A DNA stretch of 11,998 bases from an uncultured Clostridia bacterium (GCA_937884625.1 CALGCE010000282.1:1-11998); one strand, 5' to 3'. Positions 1-8,489 are shown, counted from the first letter of the stretch. Made by a program: numbers and translations. The notes: a model not told the origin generated them from the sequence alone.

Positions 1-540
1 AAGTTTTATAACACCAATATTTGCATCTTTGTTAAAAAGATTTATTGTTGATGCTTTAACTTCTGGGTAATCTTTATATGAAAGCATAAAAGACAGGTTA
101 TCATTAACACTACCCGCCTTAATTTTTGAAATATCAAAATTAAATTTGAATTGATATTCTTGTTGATGTTTTGCAACATTGTTGTAAACAAAATAATCAT
201 CAAGAACAAGACCTGTATCACCAAATGTGAATTGTGGAACAATATTAAGTTCTGCCTCGCAAACAGAATATGGAACAACCAAAGTTACATCTAAAGCAAC
301 TTCCGATTTTAAAGCAATACTTTTTGAAATTTCAACAACTGCTTGTTCATCTTTAATTTCATTTTCGCCGTCCAAGAAAAGTTTAACTTTGCTTACATCA
401 ATTGATTTAACAACATTAAAATGTAAAACGGCAGAAACATTTTCTTTACTTTTTGAAACTGCTTTAACATCAATTACCGATGGAACCTCTTCAAGACCTT
501 TTGCAATATGTAATATGTTGTTGTCAATTGAAACACCTTG
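1..540 (-). other. Unrecognised in-frame C-terminal extension of AddA, about 180 residues and continuing
   Basis: From residue 1160 the AddA frame continues open to the window edge without resembling the nuclease domain. The stretch has alternating hydrophobic residues and many Val, Lys, Ser, Asp and Asn, with segments such as AVLHFNVVKSIDVSKVKLFL and VALDVTLVVPYSVCEAELNI. This looks like beta-sandwich or Ig-like sequence of the sort found in surface proteins. I see no catalytic motif, membrane segment or signal peptide. Its DNA is visibly poorer in CG dinucleotides and heavier in GTT valine codons than the AddA body, suggesting a different origin. Possible explanations are a real gene fusion after loss of the addA stop, or an assembly chimera with its joint near 541. 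I do not recognise the family. Confidence 0.6.
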
Positions 541-3500
541 TATTTCTTTTGAAAGAGAAAATGAGTAAATAATCTTCTTGCCAACGGGCAGACCGAATAT
601 CTTTTCGCAGGCTTTTGAGTAGATATTCAACTGTTCGCTGTAAGCGTCTATTAAATCCTTTTCGCTGTCTACTCGGTCGGTTTTAAAATCAAGTACCGTT
701 ACAGTGCCGTCTTGTACAAAGCATAAATCCACCGCACCCTGAACTATTACGGGGGTATTTGCTATATCGCCTAAAAGCGTACCGTCAAGACGCAAGGCGG
801 GAACTTCGGTCAAAAACCGCATTTCACGGCGAACGTCTGATGAATTTAAAATACTTTTAAAAATATCGCTTTCAAAAAATTTGTTTATAGCATCTATATC
901 TATTGCAGTTGCTTCCTGCTCGGTTATAAACTGCCACTCTTTAAGTCTTTCAATTTCAGCATTTACGTCAGGTTTACGGCTCATATCAATATACTGCATA
1001 ACCTTGTGCATAGCAGTTCCTCTGCCCGTTGCCGTAAGACCGTCCTTTTGCATAAATGACGGTTTTGCGGTAAATGCAAAGCGTTCGCTTTCCGCCTTGT
1101 TAGCAATCTGCGAAACCGACGCTTTTGCCTGTATTTCCTTTAAGGCATCATAAGGGTAGCAATAATTTATATTATTTTGTATGGGTGCCGAAAGGTCGAT
1201 TTTCGCCTTTTTGCTTTCATTTACTGTTTCGGCAGAAATTATTTCTTCGGGTTTTACAAAGGATATTTTAAGATTTGAGCCGTCACAAAGCGGTTTTACA
1301 GATGAATCGGATATTCGTCTTAACATTTCGCCACTTGGGTGTAACAGACCGATTGCAAGTACCCAATCGTTCATACTTGTGGTGCTTTCAAGCCATTCGC
1401 CCGTAACGAAAGGTGCATCTTTTGAGAGTTTTGAGGAAATCCTTGAAAGGGTTTTTGAGGTATCTTTCATAGAGGATACCAAAACAAGTCTTTCCTCTGC
1501 CCTTGTCATAGCGACGTATAAAAGACGTAACCGTTCGTCAACATTTTTAATAGCAGACTGTCTTGCTATAAGTCGGTGGGAGACCGTTTCAATATCCGTT
1601 TCGGTACTCTCATCGAAGTATTTTATACCAATACCGTATTTTGCAGAGTAGAGGATTCTGTTTATGGAGTCCTCGTTGTTTATTTTAGAGGAGAGGTTTG
1701 CAATTATACAAATGGGAAATTGCAGACCTTTTGATGCGTGCATACTCATTATTTTAACGGCATTGCCGTCGGATAATGATTTTGCACTTCTTTTTGATGC
1801 GGTTAAAACGAAATTTAAAAATCCCGATATACCGATTTTGCCAGACTTTCTATACTGTACGGCATACTTTAAAAGTGACAGCAGATTATCACGCCGTATA
1901 TCTCCCGACGGCATAGCCGATACAATATTGATATAATCGGTTTCGGATAAAAGTTTTGTTATCAGTTCGTCGGTGGGTAGGACGGTTGCTTCACGACGCA
2001 TTTTATGTAGGGTTTGCAAAAAATCTTTACAGTGTTTATCTCCTGAATTAGCATACGCTATTACCGACGAAAAAAGGTCGCAGTTTTTGTTTTTTGAGCG
2101 TATCAGTGCCATTTCCTCTGCGTCAAAGCAGAATATCGGCGACATCATAACCGTCGCAAGTTCAATATCGCAACGGGGGTTGTCTATTACCTTTAAAAGT
2201 GATGTAAAGGTGGATATTTCAACCGTTTCGGCAAATCCCCCCTCATCGTATGAAACGGGAATATTATATGATTTAAGAACACTTGCTATTACTTCGGCTT
2301 TACCCTGAACGGTATTAAGAAGTATTGCAAAGTCGCCGTACTTTGCTTTTCTTAAAGTGCCGTTTTCATCACGCAAAATATTATCCTCATTTAAGGTGTC
2401 AAGTATATATTTTGCAATACATTTTGCCTCTGCTTCAAGTGTAGTTTCTTCTTCCTCCTGCGATACTATTAAAAGTTCGGTGTCAGGAGAGTTTGTTTCG
2501 GGGAATGTGGCAGATGCGTTTAAAAATTCCTCTTTCGTATAAACCAAATTACCCGTCTGACCGTTCATCATAACAGAAAAGAAAAAGTTTACAAAGTCGC
2601 ATATACCCTTTTTACTTCGGTAATTATCACAGAGTATTATTTTTTTAGGCTCAAAGTCTTTTGCTTTATCTATCGGTATAAAACGCTCTTTCTTTTTTAG
2701 AAAATTATCAGGATTAGAGCCCCTGAAACCGTATATACTTTGTTTTACGTCACCCACCGCAAAAAGTCTTTCTTCTTTGCCCGAGAGAATATAAAAAAGC
2801 ATATTTTGCAGGTCATTTACGTCTTGAAATTCGTCTACCAATACCTCTTTATATCGGCTTAAATATTCGGCGGAGTCTTCTTTTACTAAAATCTTACCGT
2901 CCTTGTATTCACACAGCATTGAGAGTGCCAACTGTTCTGTATTATAAAAGGTAAAGGTGTTTTCGGCTTTATATTCACAAAAAAGATTATTTGCATACTC
3001 ATTTATAATATCACAAAGAAGTTTTACAGACGGATATATCCTTTTGTTTAGGTCTTCGGTTTCCTTGACTGTTTTTGAAAACAGTTCTTTTAGTTTTGTG
3101 AGTATTACCGTTATATCTTTCTTTAAAGATTTAAAAATTTCGGAATTTTGGTCATCCTTTGATGTTGACGGCATTCGTGGTATTTCACTGCTTTTAAGCA
3201 AGTTTACAAATTTATCCCAATCAAGTCCGTTTGCAGTTTCAATAAGAGTTGACAAAACAAAAGAAATGTTTTGTGCAAAAACGGTGCATTTGTCACTGTT
3301 TTTTTTAAGGCTAAGTGCAACGTCGGACATTTCGGCTACTAAATTTTGTGCCACTTCAAGTTTCTTTCTTGCGTACTCAAAAGCAGAGGTAAAGAGTATA
3401 TTTTCTTTATCAAAGGGTTTACTGTACGGTACGCAAAGGCTGTTTATAAAATTTTCGGGGAACGGCAGTTGACGGCTGTATAAAAATATATCGTTTATAG

Positions 3501-4017
3501 TACTTGATAGTTTATCCTCACTGTATTCACAACCCGTAAGTTCAAGTAAAAACTTAAATTCTTCGCTTTGCTCTTCAAGATAGCGGTCAAGCAGTTGTGA
3601 CATTACCCTTTTGTCAATCTCTGTAAGTTCGGTGCCGTCACTTACCTTAAAATCGGGGTCAACACCGCATTTTTCAAAATTTTCTCTTACAAGGTCGATA
3701 CAAAAAGAGTCAATGGTGCATATTTTGGCAGACGATATTAAATGGCGTTGTTTTAAAAGTCCTATATCGTCGGGATTTTTTTTACATTCTGTATTTAGTT
3801 CATTTTCTATTCTTGTACGCATTTCATTAGCCGCCGCATTGGTAAAGGTAACTACCAAAAGGCGGTCTGCACTGACGGGATTTATTTTGTCTGTGAGTTT
3901 TCTTATAACACGTCTTGTAAGAACGGCGGTTTTTCCCGAACCTGCGGCGGCGGATACTAAAACACTGCCGTCAGTGTCAATAGCACTTCTTTGTGACGGT
4001 GTGGGTTCAAATGCCAT
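1..4017 (-). CDS. addA: AddA, ATP-dependent helicase/nuclease subunit A (partial, 3' end outside window; extended C-terminus)
   Basis: AddA is the UvrD-like helicase and nuclease subunit of AddAB, the RecBCD counterpart that resects double-strand breaks for RecA loading in the cytoplasm. I read the minus frame codon by codon from ATG 4017 to position 1: 1339 codons, no stop. Visible motifs are Walker A (AAAGSGKT, K29-T30), Walker B (VDEFQD, D395-E396), helicase motif V (HASKGLQFP, from about residue 760), motif VI (LLYVAMTRAEERL, R839) and the nuclease signature LDFKTDR with D1110 and K1112. The start is supported by GGAGG at 4027-4031, nine bases upstream. It overlaps the end of addB by 11 bases, so the two are translationally coupled. 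Family members usually end soon after the YSFSLSKEI strand, here residue 1159 (position 541). Everything after that is extra and is listed separately. Confidence 0.95.
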   Translation of the reverse strand, partial: MAFEPTPSQRSAIDTDGSVLVSAAAGSGKTAVLTRRVIRKLTDKINPVSADRLLVVTFTNAAANEMRTRIENELNTECKKNPDDIGLLKQRHLISSAKICTIDSFCIDLVRENFEKCGVDPDFKVSDGTELTEIDKRVMSQLLDRYLEEQSEEFKFLLELTGCEYSEDKLSSTINDIFLYSRQLPFPENFINSLCVPYSKPFDKENILFTSAFEYARKKLEVAQNLVAEMSDVALSLKKNSDKCTVFAQNISFVLSTLIETANGLDWDKFVNLLKSSEIPRMPSTSKDDQNSEIFKSLKKDITVILTKLKELFSKTVKETEDLNKRIYPSVKLLCDIINEYANNLFCEYKAENTFTFYNTEQLALSMLCEYKDGKILVKEDSAEYLSRYKEVLVDEFQDVNDLQNMLFYILSGKEERLFAVGDVKQSIYGFRGSNPDNFLKKKERFIPIDKAKDFEPKKIILCDNYRSKKGICDFVNFFFSVMMNGQTGNLVYTKEEFLNASATFPETNSPDTELLIVSQEEEETTLEAEAKCIAKYILDTLNEDNILRDENGTLRKAKYGDFAILLNTVQGKAEVIASVLKSYNIPVSYDEGGFAETVEISTFTSLLKVIDNPRCDIELATVMMSPIFCFDAEEMALIRSKNKNCDLFSSVIAYANSGDKHCKDFLQTLHKMRREATVLPTDELITKLLSETDYINIVSAMPSGDIRRDNLLSLLKYAVQYRKSGKIGISGFLNFVLTASKRSAKSLSDGNAVKIMSMHASKGLQFPICIIANLSSKINNEDSINRILYSAKYGIGIKYFDESTETDIETVSHRLIARQSAIKNVDERLRLLYVAMTRAEERLVLVSSMKDTSKTLSRISSKLSKDAPFVTGEWLESTTSMNDWVLAIGLLHPSGEMLRRISDSSVKPLCDGSNLKISFVKPEEIISAETVNESKKAKIDLSAPIQNNINYCYPYDALKEIQAKASVSQIANKAESERFAFTAKPSFMQKDGLTATGRGTAMHKVMQYIDMSRKPDVNAEIERLKEWQFITEQEATAIDIDAINKFFESDIFKSILNSSDVRREMRFLTEVPALRLDGTLLGDIANTPVIVQGAVDLCFVQDGTVTVLDFKTDRVDSEKDLIDAYSEQLNIYSKACEKIFGLPVGKKIIYSFSLSKEIQGVSIDNNILHIAKGLEEVPSVIDVKAVSKSKENVSAVLHFNVVKSIDVSKVKLFLDGENEIKDEQAVVEISKSIALKSEVALDVTLVVPYSVCEAELNIVPQFTFGDTGLVLDDYFVYNNVAKHQQEYQFKFNFDISKIKAGSVNDNLSFMLSYKDYPEVKASTINLFNKDANIGVIKL

Positions 4018-7000
4018 CGTTTTCCGCCTCCTTTTTTATAAATTCCAAAACTTCATTATTGTGCATTTTCGGTACGCAGGTGTGTTTTGTGTCACCTATA
4101 CGGCAAACCGACGCAAAATCACAGTACTTGCAGGCAGGACTGTCTATCCCGTCAACGGGGTCTGCCGAAATATTACCGTTTAAAATCTGTTTTCCCGTAA
4201 GGGCAAGACGTCTTTCTATGTAATCGAATATACTGTAAAAATCTTCCTGATTTATAAAACTGTCGGACGGATTGCTTGTAAGTTTGGGTATAAATTCGCC
4301 GTTGTTTCCCTTTTCCATAGCGTATACAAGGTCTAAATCTTCGGGCAGTATACCGCTCATTCTCCGCTCTGCCGGACTGCCGTCCTTTATTCTTCGTGCA
4401 GGCATATAGAATATACCGGCAGGCATTTTGCCGTATTTTTCACTCTTTGTTACGGCGTACAGATATATTAACATCTGCATATTTTGACCAAAGAGTATAT
4501 CGGGCAGTCTAAAATCTCTGTGTCCCGTTTTATAATCTATTATTCTCACATACCCGTTAAAGGTATCAAGTCTGTCAACTATTCCAGACACGCTTATACT
4601 GCCCTTGTCTTCTATCGGTATTTTTATTTCGGGAATATCCGCATTTGCCCCTATTTTAAGTTCGCATTTTACAGGCTCAAAATCGGATTGCGAAAATTCC
4701 TGACTTAGTCTTAAAACGACGTATTCAAGGGAACGTACCATAGTTGATACAAGATACTTTGAATGTGCCGTTTCTACACTTCTGTACCCTTTAATCCCGT
4801 CAAGATAACCGTCTGTAAAGGCTCTTACTTCGCTTGAAATTTCGTCCTTTGTAAGACTTTTTATATCCTTACCGTACTTTTCGATCATCATTTGAAGAAC
4901 AAAGTGTATAAGCGTACCCCTTTGCATAACATCAAATTGGGCAGGTTGCAGACGGGAGAGTTTAAGTCCGTCCCTTAAAAAGTACATAAACTTACATCTG
5001 TTAAAGTTATCAAATTTTGACGGCGACATTTTTATATCCTCGCCGAAAAGTTTTTTTGCGGTGTTCGGTGTTAAATTATAGTCCTGCTTTTTGGCACCGT
5101 TAAGTATGGCGGTAACTCTTTTTATGTCCTTTGAGTTTTCAAGTGCCTTTAATATTTCTTCTGCTTCGTTATTTAGATTAACATAACGTCTGCAAAGTTC
5201 AAAAACGGCGGTTTCTTCGGTTTCGGGGAGATTGCCGTTTTTCATTATATCAGGCTCACTTACTGCGTTGCACGAAAGGCTTGACAGTATCTGCGTTACA
5301 AAAGCCGACGGCGTACCAACTGCCCTTGCACCGTTTTTTGTGTAATAACTGATAAAAAGTCCGTGTGTAGGACAGCATACATTTGAGTAAACTAAAAAAT
5401 CTTCGTCTATTGCGGTGGTAAGAGAGCGGTCGGGAATGTCGATGCCTAGTTCTATAAGTTTTTCACGCTCGTTGTTTTTAAATATTCCGTCAGACGATAA
5501 AGAGCGTGGGAATACGCCCTGATTTGCCCCTAATATAAATGCGTACTTCGGTCTTGACGGGCGTATTCTGTCGGCAGCACCGAAGGTTACTTCGTCAAGC
5601 ATTTGCGGTGCTATACCAACAGTAGAATTTAATATCGCTATATTAACGGCGTCGCAAAATTCCTGCTTTGATATATTGCCGTCACCTAAACAGTTTACCG
5701 CACTGTCAAGTATATCCATAATGCTGTCATACGACTGCCTTACGGCATCAGCGTATACGAAGTTACCCTCTTTTTTATACTCTTCATAAAGGCTTGTAAA
5801 GGCACTCTTTGCATCACATTCGTCAAGAAGTTTTACAAGACACCTTGCCATATCCTTTGCCGTACCGTTAAATGATTTTTTATAATTTATTATGGGTGTT
5901 ATTGCCTTTATTCGCAGGTAGTTTATTTTTTCAAGGGCTACTATATCGTCCTTTTTGAATTCTGCAACAAACCCCGACGGATTCATATCCCAATTAACTT
6001 CCCACATACTGCCCGTTATGTTCCAAAGGTAGGTGTAGTTTTCAAGCAGTGATACTTCCTCTAACGACAGCACATTTATCCCCGATTTGTGAAAACGCAG
6101 TATATTTTCGGTTGTCATATTCTTTACAAGGTCTAATGCCACAAGAACCGCTACCGATACGGGCAGTGACGATAAAGGCATACGGCGGTCTATAAAACAG
6201 TTTACCTTGTTTTTTTGACAGGCGGAATAAAGAGCCTGTTCATAGTCTGCCGTGTCCCTTGCGATAACTACAAAATCTCTGTATCTTATTTCGGGATTTT
6301 CCCTTACTATCCGCCTTATGTTTCTTGCACAAAACTCTGCTTCGTCAAAAATACTCTCTGCTTTGCATACCGTAACACCCTGACAAACAGTGCCGTCGGC
6401 AAAATCGGCACTTCCTGCCATAAGGCGTTCTATTTTAGAAAGGTCTTTGTTGTGATAGTGATTTTCTCTTAAAACAATATCGTCTTGTGTTTTTACACCT
6501 TTCGATTTTGCCATTTGTTTGATTTTTGATATTGTTTTCTTTACATTGCCGAAAACCGAAAATTCTTTTTTATCATCGGCATCGTCGGTAATGCTTATGT
6601 AAACATCTTTTGCTTGTGAGATTATGCGGTCAAGTATTTTAAACTGTTGTCCCGTAAACCCTTTAAATGAGTCTATAAATACGGTTTTGTTTTCAAAAAA
6701 TCTATATTCTTCAAGGGTGTAATACAGTTTTGAAAGCCTGTCAGACGGGTCGGTAAAGCGTTCTGCAATAAGGCAGTCAAAGGCAGAATATATAAGCGAA
6801 GTATCGTGAAGTTTAAGCGACAGATTACGGCTTTTGGTTTGTTCTGACGCATCAAAAAGGTCTTGCGGATATATGCAGTTTAACTTAAATTCATCAATCG
6901 CACTTAAAATACTTACGGCAAATCCTGATGACTTTGCGTAATTCTTCCACAGTTTAAGGTCGGGCGATACCTGCCTAATCGCCCTGCTTATGAGTACGGT

Positions 7001-7264
7001 TTTGTCAGAGTCGGTAAGCGTTCTGCTGCAAATCCCGCCGACGTTTCGCTCCACTTCGTCACAAAGTCGGCTGAAACTTGTAACGGTAACCTTTTGTGCT
7101 AAAGTATCGCCTAATTTTAAAAGTACCGCCCTTTCGCTCTCAAACGAAAACTGTTCGGGTACCAAAAGTACGGGAATACCCGAACTGTTCACACATTCGG
7201 ATAAATTTTCAAGTATAGTATAGGTTTTTCCACTTGCGGCTCTGCCTAAAATAAACTGTAACAA
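4007..7264 (-). CDS. addB: AddB, ATP-dependent helicase/nuclease subunit B
   Basis: AddB partners AddA. It contributes a second nuclease domain, an iron-sulfur cluster that holds that domain to the end of the chain, and the Chi-scanning helicase-like fold. The 1085-residue length is near the usual AddB size. The N-terminus has Walker A in LGRAASGKTYT (K13-T14). The nuclease motif IDYKTG carries D910 and K912. Four cysteines suited to a 4Fe-4S cluster are present: C757 in FNRCKFMYF, and C1045, C1048 and C1054 in the pattern CxxCxxxxxC. The start is TTG at 7264, chosen because Walker A falls at the family-typical distance and GAGGTG (7272-7277) lies seven bases upstream. It is the first gene of a leftward operon with addA. 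Confidence 0.95.
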   Translation of the reverse strand: MLQFILGRAASGKTYTILENLSECVNSSGIPVLLVPEQFSFESERAVLLKLGDTLAQKVTVTSFSRLCDEVERNVGGICSRTLTDSDKTVLISRAIRQVSPDLKLWKNYAKSSGFAVSILSAIDEFKLNCIYPQDLFDASEQTKSRNLSLKLHDTSLIYSAFDCLIAERFTDPSDRLSKLYYTLEEYRFFENKTVFIDSFKGFTGQQFKILDRIISQAKDVYISITDDADDKKEFSVFGNVKKTISKIKQMAKSKGVKTQDDIVLRENHYHNKDLSKIERLMAGSADFADGTVCQGVTVCKAESIFDEAEFCARNIRRIVRENPEIRYRDFVVIARDTADYEQALYSACQKNKVNCFIDRRMPLSSLPVSVAVLVALDLVKNMTTENILRFHKSGINVLSLEEVSLLENYTYLWNITGSMWEVNWDMNPSGFVAEFKKDDIVALEKINYLRIKAITPIINYKKSFNGTAKDMARCLVKLLDECDAKSAFTSLYEEYKKEGNFVYADAVRQSYDSIMDILDSAVNCLGDGNISKQEFCDAVNIAILNSTVGIAPQMLDEVTFGAADRIRPSRPKYAFILGANQGVFPRSLSSDGIFKNNEREKLIELGIDIPDRSLTTAIDEDFLVYSNVCCPTHGLFISYYTKNGARAVGTPSAFVTQILSSLSCNAVSEPDIMKNGNLPETEETAVFELCRRYVNLNNEAEEILKALENSKDIKRVTAILNGAKKQDYNLTPNTAKKLFGEDIKMSPSKFDNFNRCKFMYFLRDGLKLSRLQPAQFDVMQRGTLIHFVLQMMIEKYGKDIKSLTKDEISSEVRAFTDGYLDGIKGYRSVETAHSKYLVSTMVRSLEYVVLRLSQEFSQSDFEPVKCELKIGANADIPEIKIPIEDKGSISVSGIVDRLDTFNGYVRIIDYKTGHRDFRLPDILFGQNMQMLIYLYAVTKSEKYGKMPAGIFYMPARRIKDGSPAERRMSGILPEDLDLVYAMEKGNNGEFIPKLTSNPSDSFINQEDFYSIFDYIERRLALTGKQILNGNISADPVDGIDSPACKYCDFASVCRIGDTKHTCVPKMHNNEVLEFIKKEAENDGI

Positions 7265-7322
7265 GACCTTTCACCTCTTTTAAGTATTGTAACATAACGG
7301 TTAATAAAAATAAAGTGTTTTA

Positions 7323-7331
7323 ATTATAACA
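7323..7331 (-). promoter_or_regulatory. Extended -10 promoter for addB-addA
   Basis: On the minus strand these bases read TGTTATAAT, a perfect TG-n-TATAAT extended -10 element, about 60 bases upstream of the TTG start of addB. No good -35 hexamer lies 16-18 bases upstream, which is tolerated with an extended -10. Transcription would start near 7316. Confidence 0.6.
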
Positions 7332-7414
7332 CACCCCCATGTACCAAAATCTGTACTTCCACAAAAATTTTGAAAATGCAAGTCTTTTTTGTCGAAAAGA
7401 AAAAAATTTTTCGG

Positions 7415-7444
7415 GTTTATTAACACCTGCCGACGGTAATAATT
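7415..7444 (+). promoter_or_regulatory. Candidate sigma-F-type (forespore) promoter for sigG
   Basis: GTTTA at 7415-7419 fits the sigma-F -35 pattern GYWTA. After 15 bases, GGTAATAATT at 7435-7444 resembles the sigma-F -10 pattern GGnnAnAnT. The expected start would fall near 7450, just before the ribosome binding site GGAGGT (7460-7465). In Bacillus and several Clostridia sigG is transcribed by sigma-F, so the position makes sense. The motif is short and the region AT-rich, so chance is possible. Confidence 0.4.
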
Positions 7445-7472
7445 TTATTGTATTTATTCGGAGGTGTCGCCT

Positions 7473-7874
7473 ATGTATACTAATAAGGTTATTATTTGCG
7501 GAGTTGATACCGGCAAACTTCCGCTTTTAAAGGAAGCGGACAAGGAAAGGCTTTTGAAAGAGGTAAAGAACGGGAACGAAAATGCAAGGGACGAACTTAT
7601 AAAGGGTAATTTGCGTCTTGTTTTAAGTGTTGTCCAGCGTTTTCAGGGCAGAGGAGAAAATCCCGACGATTTGTTTCAGGTCGGTTGTATAGGGCTTATA
7701 AAATCAATAGACAATTTTGACATAACCCAAAACGTAAGATTTTCAACCTACGCAGTCCCAACGGTTATTATCAGGCGAAACTCCGAAAGGAGTAATCGTA
7801 ATGACACGAAAAACCGCATTAAATCAGGCAATTTCAATACTTTCAAAAAGAAAGGGGACAGAGGAAATTGTTGA
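7473..7874 (+). pseudogene. sigG: RNA polymerase sporulation sigma factor sigma-G, 5' part only (interrupted)
   Basis: Sigma-G directs late forespore gene expression. The N-terminus NKVIICGVDTGKLPLLKEAD and the later NGNLRLVLSVVQRF-like segment, DDLFQVGCIGLIKSIDNFD (region 2.2, core RNA polymerase binding) and NVRFSTYAVP (region 2.3) match sigma-G closely. The start is ATG 7473 with GGAGGT seven bases upstream; an in-frame GTG at 7464 lies inside that site. Similarity stops after P96 (about 7760), where the family continues with MIIGEIRRYLRD. Here the frame runs on through about 38 unrelated residues to a stop at 7872-7874. Region 2.4, region 3 and region 4 (normally to about 260 residues) are missing, so the product could not recognise promoters. 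The tail overlaps the next gene, which starts at 7801 in another frame. The missing half may lie beyond the window, on the far side of an inserted element. Confidence 0.9.
7776..7798 (+). promoter_or_regulatory. Small hairpin enclosing the ribosome binding site of the gene at 7801
   Basis: ACTCC (7780-7784) and GGAGT (7789-7793) form a 5-bp stem closed by a GAAA tetraloop. It can be extended by CGA (7776-7778) pairing with TCG (7796-7798) across a small internal loop. The Shine-Dalgarno AAGGAG (7787-7792) lies in the loop and 3' arm, eight bases before ATG 7801. Ribosomes translating the truncated sigG frame pass through this hairpin and could open it. Confidence 0.5.
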
Positions 7875-8448
7875 AAAACTAATTGAATTAAGTGAAGAAT
7901 TACCATTGGTTCACTGGTCGGATAAATCTATCCGGGATACCGTAGAGCAGTTCAAACTCGATTATGGCAGAAATCCAACAGTTACTGATTTTAAGAAAAA
8001 AGGGTTGCCTTCTCATCCGGTAATTAAACTTGAGTATGGTATTACATTAGCTGAGTGGTTAGAACAAAATTATCCTACCGAGAAACTTAGTCCTGAAGAA
8101 ATTAAAAGTCGATATACTGAAACCTTTATCAAGGAGTATTACATAATCAGACCAAAAAGTGCAGACATATTTAATAAGAACCGTTCAAAAGAATGTCGTA
8201 GTTGGAGAATGATAGCACGATTGAATGATTGTAAGACTTGGAGAGGACTGATTAACAAGCTTGATTTGGAACATTTTTTCGATATGGCTAAAGATCATAA
8301 GCCACAACAATTTAATGTAAAAGTTTACACTGATTTTGATGAACAACTTTCAATATATAGCCAAGATATGATAGAGCAAGGAATGGAAACGCCTTTTCTG
8401 CCTGAACTATATCCAAATGTTCATCTTGATGATAAGAATAATAAATAG
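7801..8448 (+). CDS. Unknown protein with two helix-turn-helix-like repeats resembling homing-endonuclease-associated repeats
   Basis: This 215-residue protein has no assigned function that I recognise. Two segments share a layout: residues 50-90 (GRNPTVTDFKKKGLPSHPVI followed by a TLAEWLEQN segment) and residues 108-155 (EYYIIRPKSADIF, then SWRMIARLN and TWRGLINKL). Both follow the pattern Arg-x-Pro-(Thr/Ser)-x-x-(Asp)-Phe, a basic turn, then a Trp-containing helix. This resembles the short DNA-binding repeats often attached to homing endonucleases and to mobile-element proteins in Clostridia. No nuclease motif (HNH, GIY-YIG, LAGLIDADG) is visible, so DNA binding is an inference. It starts inside the sigG remnant frame at ATG 7801 with AAGGAG eight bases upstream. 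A strong terminator follows three bases after its stop. I see no promoter of its own, so it may be read from the sigG promoter. Confidence 0.7.
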   Translation: MTRKTALNQAISILSKRKGTEEIVEKLIELSEELPLVHWSDKSIRDTVEQFKLDYGRNPTVTDFKKKGLPSHPVIKLEYGITLAEWLEQNYPTEKLSPEEIKSRYTETFIKEYYIIRPKSADIFNKNRSKECRSWRMIARLNDCKTWRGLINKLDLEHFFDMAKDHKPQQFNVKVYTDFDEQLSIYSQDMIEQGMETPFLPELYPNVHLDDKNNK

Positions 8449-8450
8449 AA

Positions 8451-8485
8451 AAAGGTGCTTACTGATTTGTTCAGTAGGCACCTTT
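8451..8485. terminator. Bidirectional intrinsic terminator between convergent genes
   Basis: AAAGGTGCTTACTGA (8451-8465) pairs with TCAGTAGGCACCTTT (8471-8485) around the loop TTTGT: a 15-bp stem with a single G-U wobble. T-rich sequence follows on both strands. It serves the gene ending at 8448 on the plus strand and the sigma-factor gene ending at 8490 on the minus strand. Confidence 0.85.
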
Positions 8486-8489
8486 ATTG

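Noticed and set aside
3611..4183. A 190-codon plus-strand frame, and several others between 227 and 4223, antisense to addA and addB
   Set aside because: They lie opposite well-conserved addA and addB reading, have low-complexity translations rich in Ser and Phe, and no ribosome binding sites.
7391..7412. CGAAAA...TTTTCG A/T-rich inverted repeat upstream of sigG as a terminator
   Set aside because: It is almost all A-T pairs with a large loop and lies between divergent genes, where no transcript needs ending.
7464..7472. GTG 7464 as sigG start
   Set aside because: It overlaps the GGAGGT ribosome binding site; ATG 7473 at seven bases spacing gives the family-typical N-terminus.
7717..7745. 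TTGACA inside sigG as a possible -35 for the gene at 7801
   Set aside because: It encodes the conserved FDIT segment and has no acceptable -10 at 16-18 bases; probably coincidence.
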